From positions 1,178,001-1,242,000 of the forward strand of contig CBDCPP010000001.1 of assembly GCA_965220315.1 (NCBI GenBank): a stretch of 64,000 nucleotides of DNA, read 5' to 3'. The notes under the pieces were generated by a model. That model worked only from the letters and a program-made list of their open reading frames with translations. It made no database searches and was not told the origin of the DNA. Positions 17,159 through 26,404 of the stretch are shown here, piece after piece (within the stretch, counting starts at the first letter, position 1; the number at the start of each line of letters is the position of its first letter). The position numbers and the translations under genes were made by a program. Source of the stretch: JAPOXK01 sp965220315. GTDB lineage: Bacteria; Chloroflexota; Dehalococcoidia; Bin125.

Positions 17159-17442
17159 GCATCCGCGCAGATTTAGCCCTGCTCGGGTTTTTCGGCGCCT
17201 TGTCGGCGGCCGGGGGTGGACTGACCTCACTCGGCTTTGGCGTCGCCTGCTTCGCCGACGGCCACCGCGACGCCACCTGCGCAGTGCTCACAGTGGTTGT
17301 CCCGCTGATTACGCTGCCGCTGGCCTTGGGCATGGCGATCCTCAGCGCCATCTGGCGCGGCTGGCTGACCTCCGATCCAACCGAAGAGGCAGGATCGTCA
17401 CACAAGGCGCTCGGCGAGAGCGGAGACGCACCCTATGGCTGA
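17155..17442 (+). CDS. Small two-helix membrane protein between carA and carB
   Basis: A 95-residue ORF that starts GTG 17155 on the carA stop (GTGA) and ends inside the first codons of carB (8-nt overlap). Two hydrophobic stretches are visible: about residues 7-30 (LALLGFFGALSAAGGG onward) and 42-66 (AVLTVVVPLITLPLALGMA onward). The tail is polar and acidic (DPTEEAGSSHKALGESG). I know of no named family. Tight overlap on both sides implies real translation and coupling of carA to carB synthesis; it might tether the synthase to the membrane, but that is speculation. Confidence 0.6.
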   Translation: MSIRADLALLGFFGALSAAGGGLTSLGFGVACFADGHRDATCAVLTVVVPLITLPLALGMAILSAIWRGWLTSDPTEEAGSSHKALGESGDAPYG

Positions 17443-20400
17443 GCCGCATGCCCAGACGCGTCCGCGTAAGCCGGAGAAAGTGCTGGTGATCGGCAGTGGC
17501 CCGATCGTGATCGGGCAGGCCGCCGAATTCGACTATGCCGGCACGCAAGCCTGTAAGGCAATGCGCGAAGAAGGCGTGACCTCTGTTCTCGTCAACTCCA
17601 ACCCCGCTACGATCATGACCGACGAAGGCGTTGCGGATGTCGTGTACATCGAGCCGCTTACAGTCGATGTGCTGACGCGGATCATCGAGCGCGAGAAACC
17701 GGACGGACTGCTCCCGACGCTTGGCGGTCAGACTGCTCTCAACCTCGCCGTCGCGCTCGCCGATGCCGGTGTGCTGGCGGAGCACGACGTGCGACTACTG
17801 GGCACGCCATTGGAGACGATTAAGGATGCGGAGGATCGAGAGCGCTTCAAGACGATCCTGAACCAGATCGGCGAGCCTTCGCCACCGAGTCGCACGGTCA
17901 CAACGTTGGATCAAGCGATCGAGGCTTTACCCATCATCGGGCTTCCCGCAGTGATCCGCCCCGCTTACACCTTGGGCGGAACCGGCGGCGGCGTCGCGCA
18001 TGACGAAGCCGAGTTCGAGACGCTCGTGCGTAACGGCATCGCCGCCAGCCCTATCGACCAAGTACTAGTCGAACGCTCGCTACTGGGCTGGAAAGAGATC
18101 GAATACGAGGTGATGCGCGACGCTACAGACACCTGCATCACCGTCTGCAACATGGAAAATCTAGACCCAATGGGGGTGCACACCGGCGACTCCATCGTGG
18201 TGGCACCCAGCCAGACATTGTCGGACAAGGACTACCAGCAGCTCCGCTCCGCCGCGCTCCGCATCATCCGCGCGCTCGGGATTGAGGGCGGCTGTAACGT
18301 TCAATTCGCGCTCGCCCCCCGCTCCGACGTTATCGAATGGGAACGAGAAGGGCCGGACGACGGCTCTCTCCCCTACCACGTAATCGAGGTTAACCCGCGC
18401 GTCAGTCGCTCATCGGCGCTGGCGAGCAAGGCGACCGGCTATCCGATCGCACGAGTGGCGGCCAAGATCGCGGTCGGCAAGCAGCTCGACGAGATCCGCA
18501 ACGCCGTCACTGGCAAGACGACTGCCGCTTTCGAACCCGCGCTCGACTACTGCGTCGTGAAGATTCCGCGCTGGCCCTTTGACAAATTCGGCGCCGGTGA
18601 CCGCACACTCGGAACGCAGATGAAAGCAACCGGCGAAGTCATGGCGATCGATCGTACTTTCCCAGCAGCGCTGCAGAAAGCGGTGCGATCCTTGGAAATC
18701 GGCGGCCGCAGCCTGCTGTGGGAAGACCACTCAGGCGAAGAGCCCGCTGCGGCCGCCGCACGCGCAACCGACAACCGGCTTTGGCAGCTTGCCGCCGCCC
18801 TGCGCCGACGCCCCGATCCGATCGCGCTGGCGCGGGAGACCTGCGTCGACCCGTGGTTCTTGGACCAGTTGCTGGAGTTAATCGAGTTAGAGCAACGACT
18901 GTTGAGTGAACCGCTTGATCCTGAACTCATGCGCGAGGCGAAGCGTGCCGGTTTTAGCGACGAGCAGATCGCAAACCTTGCGGGCTCGGTAACGGACAAA
19001 GTGCGCCAGCAGCGCCTCGGCTGGGGAATCCGTCCTGTCTACAAGATGGTCGACACCTGCGCTGCTGAGTTCGACGCAGAAACGCCGTACTTCTATTCCT
19101 CATACGAGGAGGAGAATGAGGCGCTGCCGCAGAAGGGCGCTGCCGCCCTTGTGGTGGGGAGCGGTCCGATTCGGATTGGCCAAGGGATCGAGTTCGACTA
19201 CTGTTCCGTCAAGGCGGCACAAGCCCTACAACGCGCCGGCTACGCCGCCATCCTGGTAAACAGCAACCCCGAAACGGTCTCTACAGATTTCGATACGTCC
19301 GACCGGCTCTATTTCGAGCCGCTCGACGAGGAAAGCGTCCGCAACATCCTGGACAACGAGCGCCGCGATCCCGACGTGGACATCCCCAGCATCCTACAGT
19401 TCGGCGGGCAGACAGCGATCAACCTCGCCCTGCCACTCAGCGTTGCGGCGCTCCCCATCTTCGGCTCATCCGCCGAAGCGATCGACCGTGCCGAGGACCG
19501 TAAGCGCTTCGAGGCCTTCCTGGCGGGACTCGGCATTCCCCAACCCCCGGGAATCGCCGTGAGATCCGTGGAGGACGCTGTGGTGGCGGCGCAATCTTTA
19601 GGCTACCCCGTGCTGGTGCGACCCTCGTACGTTCTCGGAGGACGGGCGATGGAGATCGTCCAGCACGCGGGCGAACTGGCTCGCTACATGAACCACGCGC
19701 TGGAGTCCTCGCCGGATAAACCGGTGCTCATCGACAAATACCTCGCGGGCTTGGAAGTGGAAGTGGACGCGATTTGTGACGGAAAGCAGGTCCTCATCCC
19801 TGGGATTATGGAGCATGTCGAGCGCGCAGGCGTGCACTCCGGTGACTCAATGGCCGTCTACCCGGCACCCAGCCTGCACCCTCATGAGATCGAGACGATC
19901 GTCGAGTTCACGGAGCGCATCGGGCCAGCCCTCAACGTCCGTGGCTTGATGAACATCCAATTCGTGATCATGCGCGACGCTAAGGAGAACGCTGACCAGA
20001 GCAACGTCTACGTCCTGGAGGTCAACCCTCGCTCCAGCCGCACAGTGCCGTTCCTCAGCAAGGTCACGACAGTGCCCATGGTGCAGATCGCCATCGACAT
20101 CATGCTCGGCCGCTCGCTAGCCGAACTCGGGTACGCGCCAGGTCTCTGGCCAGCACGCGACTTGGTCGCGATCAAGGCACCTGTCTTCAGCATGTCCAAG
20201 CTGACCGGCGTCGACACCTATCTAGGTCCGGAGATGAAGTCGACGGGCGAGGTGATGGGAATCGACTGCACCTACGAGCGCGCGTTAGCCAAAGCCCTGC
20301 TCGCCGCCGACGCGGCGCTGCCGCCCGAAGGTGCCGCGCTGCTCAGCATCGCTGACCGCGACAAGCCCGCCGCGATCCCGATCATCCGCAACCTCGGCGC

Positions 20401-20785
20401 TGCGGAGTACACCATCTTCGCTACAGCAGGCACAGCCGACTTAGTGAAGGGACTCGGCTTCCAAGCGACGGTCGTGCCGCGGTTGCAGGAGGGTGTCGGT
20501 CCCAACGTCGTCGATGTGATCCGCAACAAGACGGTGAATTTCATCGTCAACACTCCAGAGGGGCGGCGCGCGCCGCTGCAGGACGGCTTTGAGATCCGGC
20601 GCGCCGCAGCCGAGGAGCGGATCCCATGCTTCACGAGCATCGACACCGCCACTCATGCGGTTGCGGCGATGGTGACCCATCGCGGCGACTACAGCGTCCT
20701 GCCTCTCGGTGATTACACAGGGAGACGCCCGCCCACCGCCCGCACACCAGCAGTGTGGGGCGCTCTGGAGTCTGAACGATCGTGA
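17435..20785 (+). CDS. carB: Carbamoyl-phosphate synthase large subunit
   Basis: A 1116-residue CarB with two ATP-grasp halves. N-terminal half: VLVIGSGPIVIGQAAEFDYA, RPAYTLGGTGGG, EVNPRVSRSSALASKATGYP. C-terminal half: VVGSGPIRIGQGIEFDYCSV, RPSYVLGGRAMEIV, EVNPRSSRTVPFLSKVT. The last 140 residues form the MGS-like allosteric domain (FATAGTADLVKGLGF). It makes carbamoyl phosphate for pyrB and arginine synthesis. Its stop overlaps the pyrK GTG. Confidence 0.97.
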   Translation: MAEPHAQTRPRKPEKVLVIGSGPIVIGQAAEFDYAGTQACKAMREEGVTSVLVNSNPATIMTDEGVADVVYIEPLTVDVLTRIIEREKPDGLLPTLGGQTALNLAVALADAGVLAEHDVRLLGTPLETIKDAEDRERFKTILNQIGEPSPPSRTVTTLDQAIEALPIIGLPAVIRPAYTLGGTGGGVAHDEAEFETLVRNGIAASPIDQVLVERSLLGWKEIEYEVMRDATDTCITVCNMENLDPMGVHTGDSIVVAPSQTLSDKDYQQLRSAALRIIRALGIEGGCNVQFALAPRSDVIEWEREGPDDGSLPYHVIEVNPRVSRSSALASKATGYPIARVAAKIAVGKQLDEIRNAVTGKTTAAFEPALDYCVVKIPRWPFDKFGAGDRTLGTQMKATGEVMAIDRTFPAALQKAVRSLEIGGRSLLWEDHSGEEPAAAAARATDNRLWQLAAALRRRPDPIALARETCVDPWFLDQLLELIELEQRLLSEPLDPELMREAKRAGFSDEQIANLAGSVTDKVRQQRLGWGIRPVYKMVDTCAAEFDAETPYFYSSYEEENEALPQKGAAALVVGSGPIRIGQGIEFDYCSVKAAQALQRAGYAAILVNSNPETVSTDFDTSDRLYFEPLDEESVRNILDNERRDPDVDIPSILQFGGQTAINLALPLSVAALPIFGSSAEAIDRAEDRKRFEAFLAGLGIPQPPGIAVRSVEDAVVAAQSLGYPVLVRPSYVLGGRAMEIVQHAGELARYMNHALESSPDKPVLIDKYLAGLEVEVDAICDGKQVLIPGIMEHVERAGVHSGDSMAVYPAPSLHPHEIETIVEFTERIGPALNVRGLMNIQFVIMRDAKENADQSNVYVLEVNPRSSRTVPFLSKVTTVPMVQIAIDIMLGRSLAELGYAPGLWPARDLVAIKAPVFSMSKLTGVDTYLGPEMKSTGEVMGIDCTYERALAKALLAADAALPPEGAALLSIADRDKPAAIPIIRNLGAAEYTIFATAGTADLVKGLGFQATVVPRLQEGVGPNVVDVIRNKTVNFIVNTPEGRRAPLQDGFEIRRAAAEERIPCFTSIDTATHAVAAMVTHRGDYSVLPLGDYTGRRPPTARTPAVWGALESERS

Positions 20786-21555
20786 TCCATCACGGACTCG
20801 CGCGTGTCATTGACACCGACGAGATCTACCCAGGCACGTTTGTCACTTGGTACGAGGGCAACGAATTCTGCCAATCCGCGTATCCGGGCCAGTTCGTTAT
20901 GGCGCAGCCACGCGGTGGGCTCGACCCCTTCCTACCGCGTGCCTTTTCGTTCTATCGCTTCCGCGGCGAAGGTAAGAGCCGCGAGTTCGCGCTGCTCTAC
21001 ACGGTAGTCGGTACAACCACCACGCTGATGGCCACCCAGCAGCGCAATGATCAATTGCTCATGACAGGTCCACTCGGCCACGGCTTCCAAGTGCGACCCG
21101 GAACGCGCAACTTACTTCTAGCTGGTGGCGGCGTGGGCATGGCTCCTTTGGTCGCCCTCGCGGACCAAGAACTAGCCCGGGGGCAAACCATCGTGGTGTG
21201 CTGCGGCGCGCGTACCGCCCAGCAAGTGTTCCCTGCGGCGCTACTACCGCCGGAGGTGGAGTACGCCGTCGCGACGGAGGACGGCTCGCTCGGCAAAGCG
21301 GGCCTGGTCACCGATCTCGTCTCCCAGTACCTCCCCTGGGCAGACCAAACATTGACCTGCGGGCCTGTGCCGATGTTCCGCGCCATAGCCGACATCGTGC
21401 GTCGTGAAGGGATGCGCCGCTCGGTGCAGATCCTGATGGAGACGGAGATGGCCTGCGGCACGGGAATTTGCTACGGCTGCGCCGTTTTCACACGCAAAGG
21501 CGTACGGCTGTGCTGCAAGGATGGGCCTCGCTTCGAGTTGCTCGATGTCTTCTAA
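20782..21555 (+). CDS. pyrK: Dihydroorotate dehydrogenase electron-transfer subunit
   Basis: A 257-residue PyrK of the ferredoxin-reductase family. FAD site around RAFSFYRF, NAD site LLAGGGVGMAPLVALADQE, and a C-terminal 2Fe-2S cluster with cysteines spaced C-x4-C-x2-C-x9/10-C in the segment ACGTGICYGCAVFTRKG. It links class 1B PyrD to NAD. GTG start overlaps the carB stop. The matching pyrD gene lies 5.3 kb downstream, separated by unrelated genes. Confidence 0.94.
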   Translation: MIHHGLARVIDTDEIYPGTFVTWYEGNEFCQSAYPGQFVMAQPRGGLDPFLPRAFSFYRFRGEGKSREFALLYTVVGTTTTLMATQQRNDQLLMTGPLGHGFQVRPGTRNLLLAGGGVGMAPLVALADQELARGQTIVVCCGARTAQQVFPAALLPPEVEYAVATEDGSLGKAGLVTDLVSQYLPWADQTLTCGPVPMFRAIADIVRREGMRRSVQILMETEMACGTGICYGCAVFTRKGVRLCCKDGPRFELLDVF

Positions 21556-21660
21556 AAGCGGCCCGGAATCAGCGGTCCGCCTCCATGGGAATGCGAGACT
21601 ATTTACCCATCCACCATCTCTCACCTTCCACCGATCAAGGCCGCATGATCAAATAGTGAC

Positions 21661-22461
21661 ATGACTAAGTCCCCACGGCCTAACCGCGTGATTCACGGCG
21701 ATGCGCTCGCCGTCATGCGCGAGTGGCCCGAGGCCTGTATCGATCACTGCATCGCCGACCCGCCCTTCAACATGAGTAAAAAGAAGGGCCTGGGGTGGGC
21801 TTTCTCTTCGCATGTGACCATGCAAGAGGCCTGGGATCAGTTCGGCAACGATGACTTTTTCCGTTTCAATGTGGAATGGCTGCGCGAGGTCTGCCGCGTA
21901 GTTAAGCCCAACGGCAACATCATCGTCTTCGGCACCTACCACAACATCTACCAGCTTGGATTCATCCTGCAGAGCGGTCTCGATCGCCGCATCCTCAACT
22001 CGATCGTCTGGTACAAGCCCAACGCCCAGCCCAACATCACGGCGCGCATGTTGACCGAAAGCACCGAGCAGCTCATCTGGGCGGTCAACGGTACGCCCTC
22101 TGGCCGGAGTAAGGCGACCGGCTGGACCTTCAATTACTGGCGTGCGAAGGAACTCAACGGTGGCAAGCAGCTGCGCAACTTCTGGGAGTTCGCCGTGACG
22201 CCAAAAAGCGAGCGTAAAGAGGGAAGTCACCCCTCGCAGAAACCTCTCGGACTGATCAAACGGCTAGTGGAGCTCGTCACGGCACCGGGCGATCTGATCC
22301 TTGACCCGTTCGGCGGTGCCGGCACGCTTGCGGTCGCCGCCGAGGCACACGGCCGTGACTGGCTGCTCGTCGAATCAGCGCCTGAATACGCTACCCTCGC
22401 ACGTGCTCGGCTTAAAGCCGCGCGCGACGCGCGCCGCCGCAAGCAGCGTGACCAAGGCTGA
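21661..22461 (+). CDS. Site-specific DNA methyltransferase, beta class
   Basis: A 266-residue amino-methyltransferase. Catalytic motif IV is DPPF at residues 33-36; the AdoMet-binding motif (DPFGGAGT, residue 215 on) comes after it, giving the beta-class order. HPSQKPLGLIKRLVEL before it is motif X. DPPF is compatible with N6-adenine or N4-cytosine methylation. No restriction endonuclease or specificity gene is adjacent, so it appears to be an orphan (solitary) methylase. The target cannot be read from sequence. Confidence 0.9.
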   Translation: MTKSPRPNRVIHGDALAVMREWPEACIDHCIADPPFNMSKKKGLGWAFSSHVTMQEAWDQFGNDDFFRFNVEWLREVCRVVKPNGNIIVFGTYHNIYQLGFILQSGLDRRILNSIVWYKPNAQPNITARMLTESTEQLIWAVNGTPSGRSKATGWTFNYWRAKELNGGKQLRNFWEFAVTPKSERKEGSHPSQKPLGLIKRLVELVTAPGDLILDPFGGAGTLAVAAEAHGRDWLLVESAPEYATLARARLKAARDARRRKQRDQG

Positions 22462-22472
22462 GGAGGGTTCAC

Positions 22473-23303
22473 ATGGGCGAGCACCAAAAGCAGCTGGTCG
22501 GAAATGTCGAGATTCACTGTCTCCAAGACACCTGGATGAAGCTACCCCCGACCGATATTTTCCCAGGCACTGACTGGAGCGCTTTCGGTGAGTTCCTCGA
22601 CGACGAGGGCCGTATCACGCTCAACTCAGCTTGCTGGTTGTTGCGCAGTCAAGGCCAGACGATGCTCGTCGATACGGGATTCGGGGGGCGCCCTACCGAG
22701 TTCCCGATCCTGGGGACGCCTTCCCTGCCATCCATCCTGGCAGAGCTCTCGATCAAGCCGACCGATATCGACTTGGTGCTCTTTACTCACCTGCACTTCG
22801 ACCACACCGGCTGGAACACAGTCGACGAGGACGGGAAGCCCACCCCACTCTTCCCCAACGCGCGGCACGTGATGCAGCAGAAGGATTGGGATTTCTGGAT
22901 CAAGGACGAGAACCTAGAGCTTGGACAAGCGCCAACGAACTTGCTGCCGATCCAGGAGGCTGGGATCCTCGACTTGGTAGATGGCGAGTATGCGGTGAAT
23001 AGCGAAATTGTTACCGTGCCCCTTCCCGGTCACACTCCAGGGCACGTCGGCTTCGCGATCGCGAGCGGGGGCGAGCGCGCGTATATCTTGGGTGACGCAG
23101 CGCACCATCCCACCCAAGTAACTATGACGGATTGGGCGTGCGCATTCGATGTTGACCCCAATGACTCCGGCATGAGCCGCCACCGCATCCTCGACCGGAT
23201 CGAGATGGAAGGGGCGCTGATGGCAGTGAATCACTTCCCATATCCGGGCTTCGGTCACGCCAAACGCGAAGGCGGCACGCGCCGCTTCGTACCAGTCACG
23301 TAA
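22473..23303 (+). CDS. MBL-fold metallo-hydrolase (copy 1)
   Basis: A 276-residue metallo-beta-lactamase-fold hydrolase. Zinc ligands: HLHFDHTGWNT (HxHxDH), PLPGHTPGHVGF, and the Asp in YILGDAAHHPTQ; a last His is in MAVNHFPYPGFG. The pattern is that of lactonase-like (AttM/AiiA group) members, though the substrate is unknown. SD GAGGAGG precedes ATG 22473. It is paired with a similar gene 14 bp downstream, a tandem duplication. Confidence 0.9.
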   Translation: MGEHQKQLVGNVEIHCLQDTWMKLPPTDIFPGTDWSAFGEFLDDEGRITLNSACWLLRSQGQTMLVDTGFGGRPTEFPILGTPSLPSILAELSIKPTDIDLVLFTHLHFDHTGWNTVDEDGKPTPLFPNARHVMQQKDWDFWIKDENLELGQAPTNLLPIQEAGILDLVDGEYAVNSEIVTVPLPGHTPGHVGFAIASGGERAYILGDAAHHPTQVTMTDWACAFDVDPNDSGMSRHRILDRIEMEGALMAVNHFPYPGFGHAKREGGTRRFVPVT

Positions 23304-23317
23304 TCCGCATCCCCGCT

Positions 23318-24166
23318 ATGAGTAACTTCCGCAAGCTTTCGATCGGTGCAGCGGAGCTGATCGCGCTCCAAGAGACCTGGGCGCGTCGTGATCCGATCGA
23401 GTCGTTTCCGATGTCGACCATTGAGGAGTGGAAACCCTTCCGGCACCTCCTCGACACTGACGGCCTCTTCACAATGAACTTGGGCGTGTGGCTGATTCGC
23501 AGTGAAGGGAAAACCGTCCTTGTCGACAGCGGCATCGGCTTCCGCGACGAGCAGACCGCACGTCTGCCGATCGAAGTACCTCCGGCGTTCCCCATGTTGC
23601 TAGCCAAAGTTGGGGTGCAGCCCGCAGACATCGATCTAGTGCTTCACACACATCTGCACTTCGATCACACCGGCTGGAACACGCTGGAGCAGGCCGGTAC
23701 CAACGTGCCGCACTTCCCCAATGCCAAACATGTCGTCCAGCGAGCGGAATGGGAATTCTGGACCGCGACGGATGAGCGGAAAAAGTTGGCGTTCTACGAC
23801 CAAGTGATCGAGCCGATCGAGCAGTCGGGCCAGCTAGAGCTGTTCGACGGTGACTACACCGCCACGGGGCATGTCAGCAGCATTCCCACCAGTGGTCACA
23901 CCGTAGGGCACGTTTCCTACGTGCTCGCCAGCGAAGGTGAACGCGTCTATATCCTCGGCGACGCCGCCCACTCGCCCGTACAAGTGAACCGGCCTGACTG
24001 GTCCCTCTGGGTTGACATCGACAAGGAAAAATCGACGAGTGGACGAGACGAACTGTTCCGCAATGCGGAGCGCGAGGGCGCGTTGATCGCCAGCGGCCAT
24101 TTCCCCTACCCGGGCCTCGGCTACGCCGAGCGGCGCGACGGCCAACGTATTTTCCGCCCGATTTAG
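23318..24166 (+). CDS. MBL-fold metallo-hydrolase (copy 2)
   Basis: A 282-residue paralog of the upstream gene, sharing THLHFDHTGWNT, the FPNAKHV(V) QR segment before the third helix, GHTVGHVSYV, YILGDAAHSP and SGHFPYPGLGYAERR. All zinc ligands are retained, so both copies should be active. The two differ mostly in the N-terminal 60 residues and in the helical insert (about 150-175), where substrate specificity usually lies. Confidence 0.9.
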   Translation: MSNFRKLSIGAAELIALQETWARRDPIESFPMSTIEEWKPFRHLLDTDGLFTMNLGVWLIRSEGKTVLVDSGIGFRDEQTARLPIEVPPAFPMLLAKVGVQPADIDLVLHTHLHFDHTGWNTLEQAGTNVPHFPNAKHVVQRAEWEFWTATDERKKLAFYDQVIEPIEQSGQLELFDGDYTATGHVSSIPTSGHTVGHVSYVLASEGERVYILGDAAHSPVQVNRPDWSLWVDIDKEKSTSGRDELFRNAEREGALIASGHFPYPGLGYAERRDGQRIFRPI

Positions 24167-24194
24167 CAAGGCAACGGACACGGCGCTTTGGTGA

Positions 24195-25130
24195 TCACCT
24201 CGAGCTAGCGCTGAACTCCGGCACGTAGGCAGCGATATCAATGTATCGATCGGCGACCGCACGCAAGTCCGCAGCCGTGCTCTGCCCGAACGCCACCACT
24301 TCCACGCGCACCCCACGGCTTGCGACGATCTCGACCAAACGACGGAAATCGCCATCGCCGGACACCAATGCTACGACATCCAAGCGATCGGCCAACGTGA
24401 GAATATCGAGCGCGAGTTCCACATCGAAGTTGGCCTTGACCCCGCCGCCGCTGAAGCGCTTCAGCGGCTTGGTGACGATGCGATAGCCATGATCGACGAA
24501 CGGTACGACAAAGCGCTCATTCTCCACGCGAGCGTTCGGGTCGTCGGAGATGGGCGCGTAAGCCATGGCACGCACCAACGTACGGCCTTCGCTCAGGAAA
24601 TTCGCAATCTTTCCCCAGTCCAGCTCAATACCGGACCGCTCCGCCGCGTAAAGAACATTGGGCACGTCGACGAAGATGGCGAGTCGCGGCCGCAGCCCGA
24701 CGGTCAACTCAGTCGGCGCGATGCCGCCTGGTTCGCGGCTGGACGAAACGCGACCGGCTAGATCTGCCAGGAGAGCGCTGTTTCGTTCCTGGACTCCGAT
24801 AAGCGATTCGAGCAGTACGTTCTGTCGAGTCAACAACGCCTTAAGGTCTGTATCGACGGCGTCGGCAGCTACCTCTCGCCCATTCTCGCCGCCGCGTGAT
24901 ACGGCCTTGGACGATCGCGGACTGCGGCGGCCTCTCGATGTCGCCGTCGTCTTCGTAGTAGTCGTCTTCGTAGTGGAAGTGGCACTCGCACTCGTCCGTG
25001 CGCGTGTGCCACGACTTCGTCCGGTGGAACTGGCACGCTTACGAGCTGGTTCCACGCTCGTCTTCTCAGCCCCGGCCGGGACCGGCTCCGGGGCCGACTC
25101 TTTAGTCTTCCGTCTCAAGATACTAGGCAA
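24195..25130 (-). CDS. NYN-domain (LabA/DUF88-like) protein with basic Ser/Thr/Arg-rich N-tail
   Basis: A 311-residue protein. Residues about 1-80 are low-complexity and very basic (SSTGRSRGTRARTSASATST, then repeated TKTT units), as in nucleic-acid-binding tails. A short predicted helix or coiled coil (KALLTRQNVLLESLIGVQER) follows. The C-terminal half is a PIN-like NYN nuclease domain: IFVDVPNVLYAAERSG with the first Asp, VELALDILTLADRLD, and VALVSGDGDFRRLVEIVASRG with the second acidic cluster. Probable RNA-processing nuclease. The ATG is 11 bp downstream of the mrp stop, so they are likely co-transcribed. Confidence 0.85.
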   Translation of the reverse strand: MPSILRRKTKESAPEPVPAGAEKTSVEPARKRASSTGRSRGTRARTSASATSTTKTTTTKTTATSRGRRSPRSSKAVSRGGENGREVAADAVDTDLKALLTRQNVLLESLIGVQERNSALLADLAGRVSSSREPGGIAPTELTVGLRPRLAIFVDVPNVLYAAERSGIELDWGKIANFLSEGRTLVRAMAYAPISDDPNARVENERFVVPFVDHGYRIVTKPLKRFSGGGVKANFDVELALDILTLADRLDVVALVSGDGDFRRLVEIVASRGVRVEVVAFGQSTAADLRAVADRYIDIAAYVPEFSASSR

Positions 25131-25141
25131 GCTTGCTCTCC

Positions 25142-25987
25142 TCAGATTTCCAGCAGGTCCAGTGCGCTGAGTTTGGCGACGATCTTGTCGCCGATCCCGC
25201 CGAACGCGCGCGTCACTTCCGAATTGGGGTCACTCTCCGCGATCGGCTGGCCGCTGTCTCCACCCTCGCGCACGCCCTGTGACAGAGGAATCTCACCGAG
25301 AAAGTCGACTCCCTGCGCCTCGGCAGCGGCTCGCCCTCCGCCGTGGCCGAAGATTTCAACGCGCTGGCCTGTATCCGGCGTGATGTAATACGACATATTC
25401 TCGACAATGCCGAAGATCGGCACGTTGAGTTTCTCAAACATCGCTACGGCTTTTGCCGCATCCTCCAACGCCACCAGTTGCGGCGTCGTGACAATGATTG
25501 CTCCGGCGATCGAAGCCTCCTGTGCCATAGACATCGGCGCGTCACTAGTGCCAGGCGGCAGGTCGATTAGCAGGTAGTCCAACTCTCCCCACTGCACGTC
25601 ATGAAGCAACTGCCGTACCGCCGTACCAATCATTGGCCCTCGCCAAACAACAGGCGCCGCACGCGGCACGATGAAGCCGATCGAAACGAGCTTCACGCCA
25701 AAGCGTGAAATGGGGTGCAGCCCTTGCTCACTCTCCGCTTGGAAACCCGCGCTAAGTCCAAACATCGTAGGGACGTTGGGCCCGGTGATATCAGCATCGA
25801 TCAGACCGACCTTGGCCCCACTCCGAGCGAGTGATACTGCGAGATTAACCGCCACGGTCGTCTTGCCGACCCCGCCCTTGTTGGAAGCGACGGCGATGAT
25901 GTGCCCGACCCCCTCCACCTGCTTCGCTCCCTGCGACGGCGTCGAGTCAGGCACTCGCGTCCTCCTGTTGATCGCGACGGGAGCCAC
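25142..25987 (-). CDS. Mrp/NBP35-type Fe-S carrier ATPase, N-terminally degraded
   Basis: The ATPase domain is intact: deviant Walker A SNKGGVGKTT, LIDADITGPNVPTMFG, VVWRGPMIGTAVRQLLHDV, LLIDLPPGTSDAPMSMAQ. Two features are odd. The usual N-terminal MIP18/DUF59 domain is only a remnant in other frames (25988-26120), leaving GTG 25987 as the first usable start. The CxxC that normally bridges an Fe-S cluster after ENMSYY is replaced by ITPDTG, so both cysteines are missing. Role as an Fe-S carrier is therefore doubtful; it may act as a ParA-like ATPase of other function. Confidence 0.85.
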   Translation of the reverse strand: MAPVAINRRTRVPDSTPSQGAKQVEGVGHIIAVASNKGGVGKTTVAVNLAVSLARSGAKVGLIDADITGPNVPTMFGLSAGFQAESEQGLHPISRFGVKLVSIGFIVPRAAPVVWRGPMIGTAVRQLLHDVQWGELDYLLIDLPPGTSDAPMSMAQEASIAGAIIVTTPQLVALEDAAKAVAMFEKLNVPIFGIVENMSYYITPDTGQRVEIFGHGGGRAAAEAQGVDFLGEIPLSQGVREGGDSGQPIAESDPNSEVTRAFGGIGDKIVAKLSALDLLEI

Positions 25988-26120
25988 ACCGGCCGCTTGC
26001 AGCGTGACTGCCTTGCCCCGCGCGAGCTGGCTGCAGGAGAGGCTGACTTGCGTTGTGGCTCAGTCGCGGGTCTCGCACGTAGCCGAGCACCGCTAGGGCG
26101 ACTTCTTCAGCGATCGGCAT
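25988..26120 (-). pseudogene. Remnant of the DUF59 (MIP18-like) domain of mrp
   Basis: From ATG 26120 one frame reads MPIAEEVALAVLGYVRDPRL, which matches the first helix and DPEL motif of DUF59. It then shifts: the ATPase frame upstream of GTG 25987 reads QVSLSCSQLARGKAVTLQAA, a plausible later part of the domain. The IVDLGMV strand that normally lies between is absent. The simplest reading is a deletion plus frameshift that split the domain from the ATPase. Confidence 0.45.
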
Positions 26121-26404
26121 CAGGATCCGCATTGCAAGATGCCAGCGGTGCCTACTGGTAACGCGGGAGAACGAAAATCATGGGCGCAAACAAGAGCGGA
26201 AGCGAGACCAGGGAACCAATCGGGGTTGCCGGACGTCAAGCTATACGCCGAAGCCGGATGACGGGACTCATTGGCGGCTATTGTGACAAGGACGCGACTC
26301 TGTGATCGCCGGAGAAATATCAATCCCCAATCTCTCAATCAGCGTATCCATTACAAAAGTGGTGTCAAGAATTACACGAGGCACATAGTACGAAAGCCCG
26401 TTTC
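26121..26404. other. Intergenic region without a recognised gene
   Basis: Between the mrp remnant and the promoter at 26405 I see no convincing gene on either strand. The stretch 26320-26400 is noticeably more A/T-rich than its surroundings, as expected for a promoter-proximal region. Confidence 0.4.
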
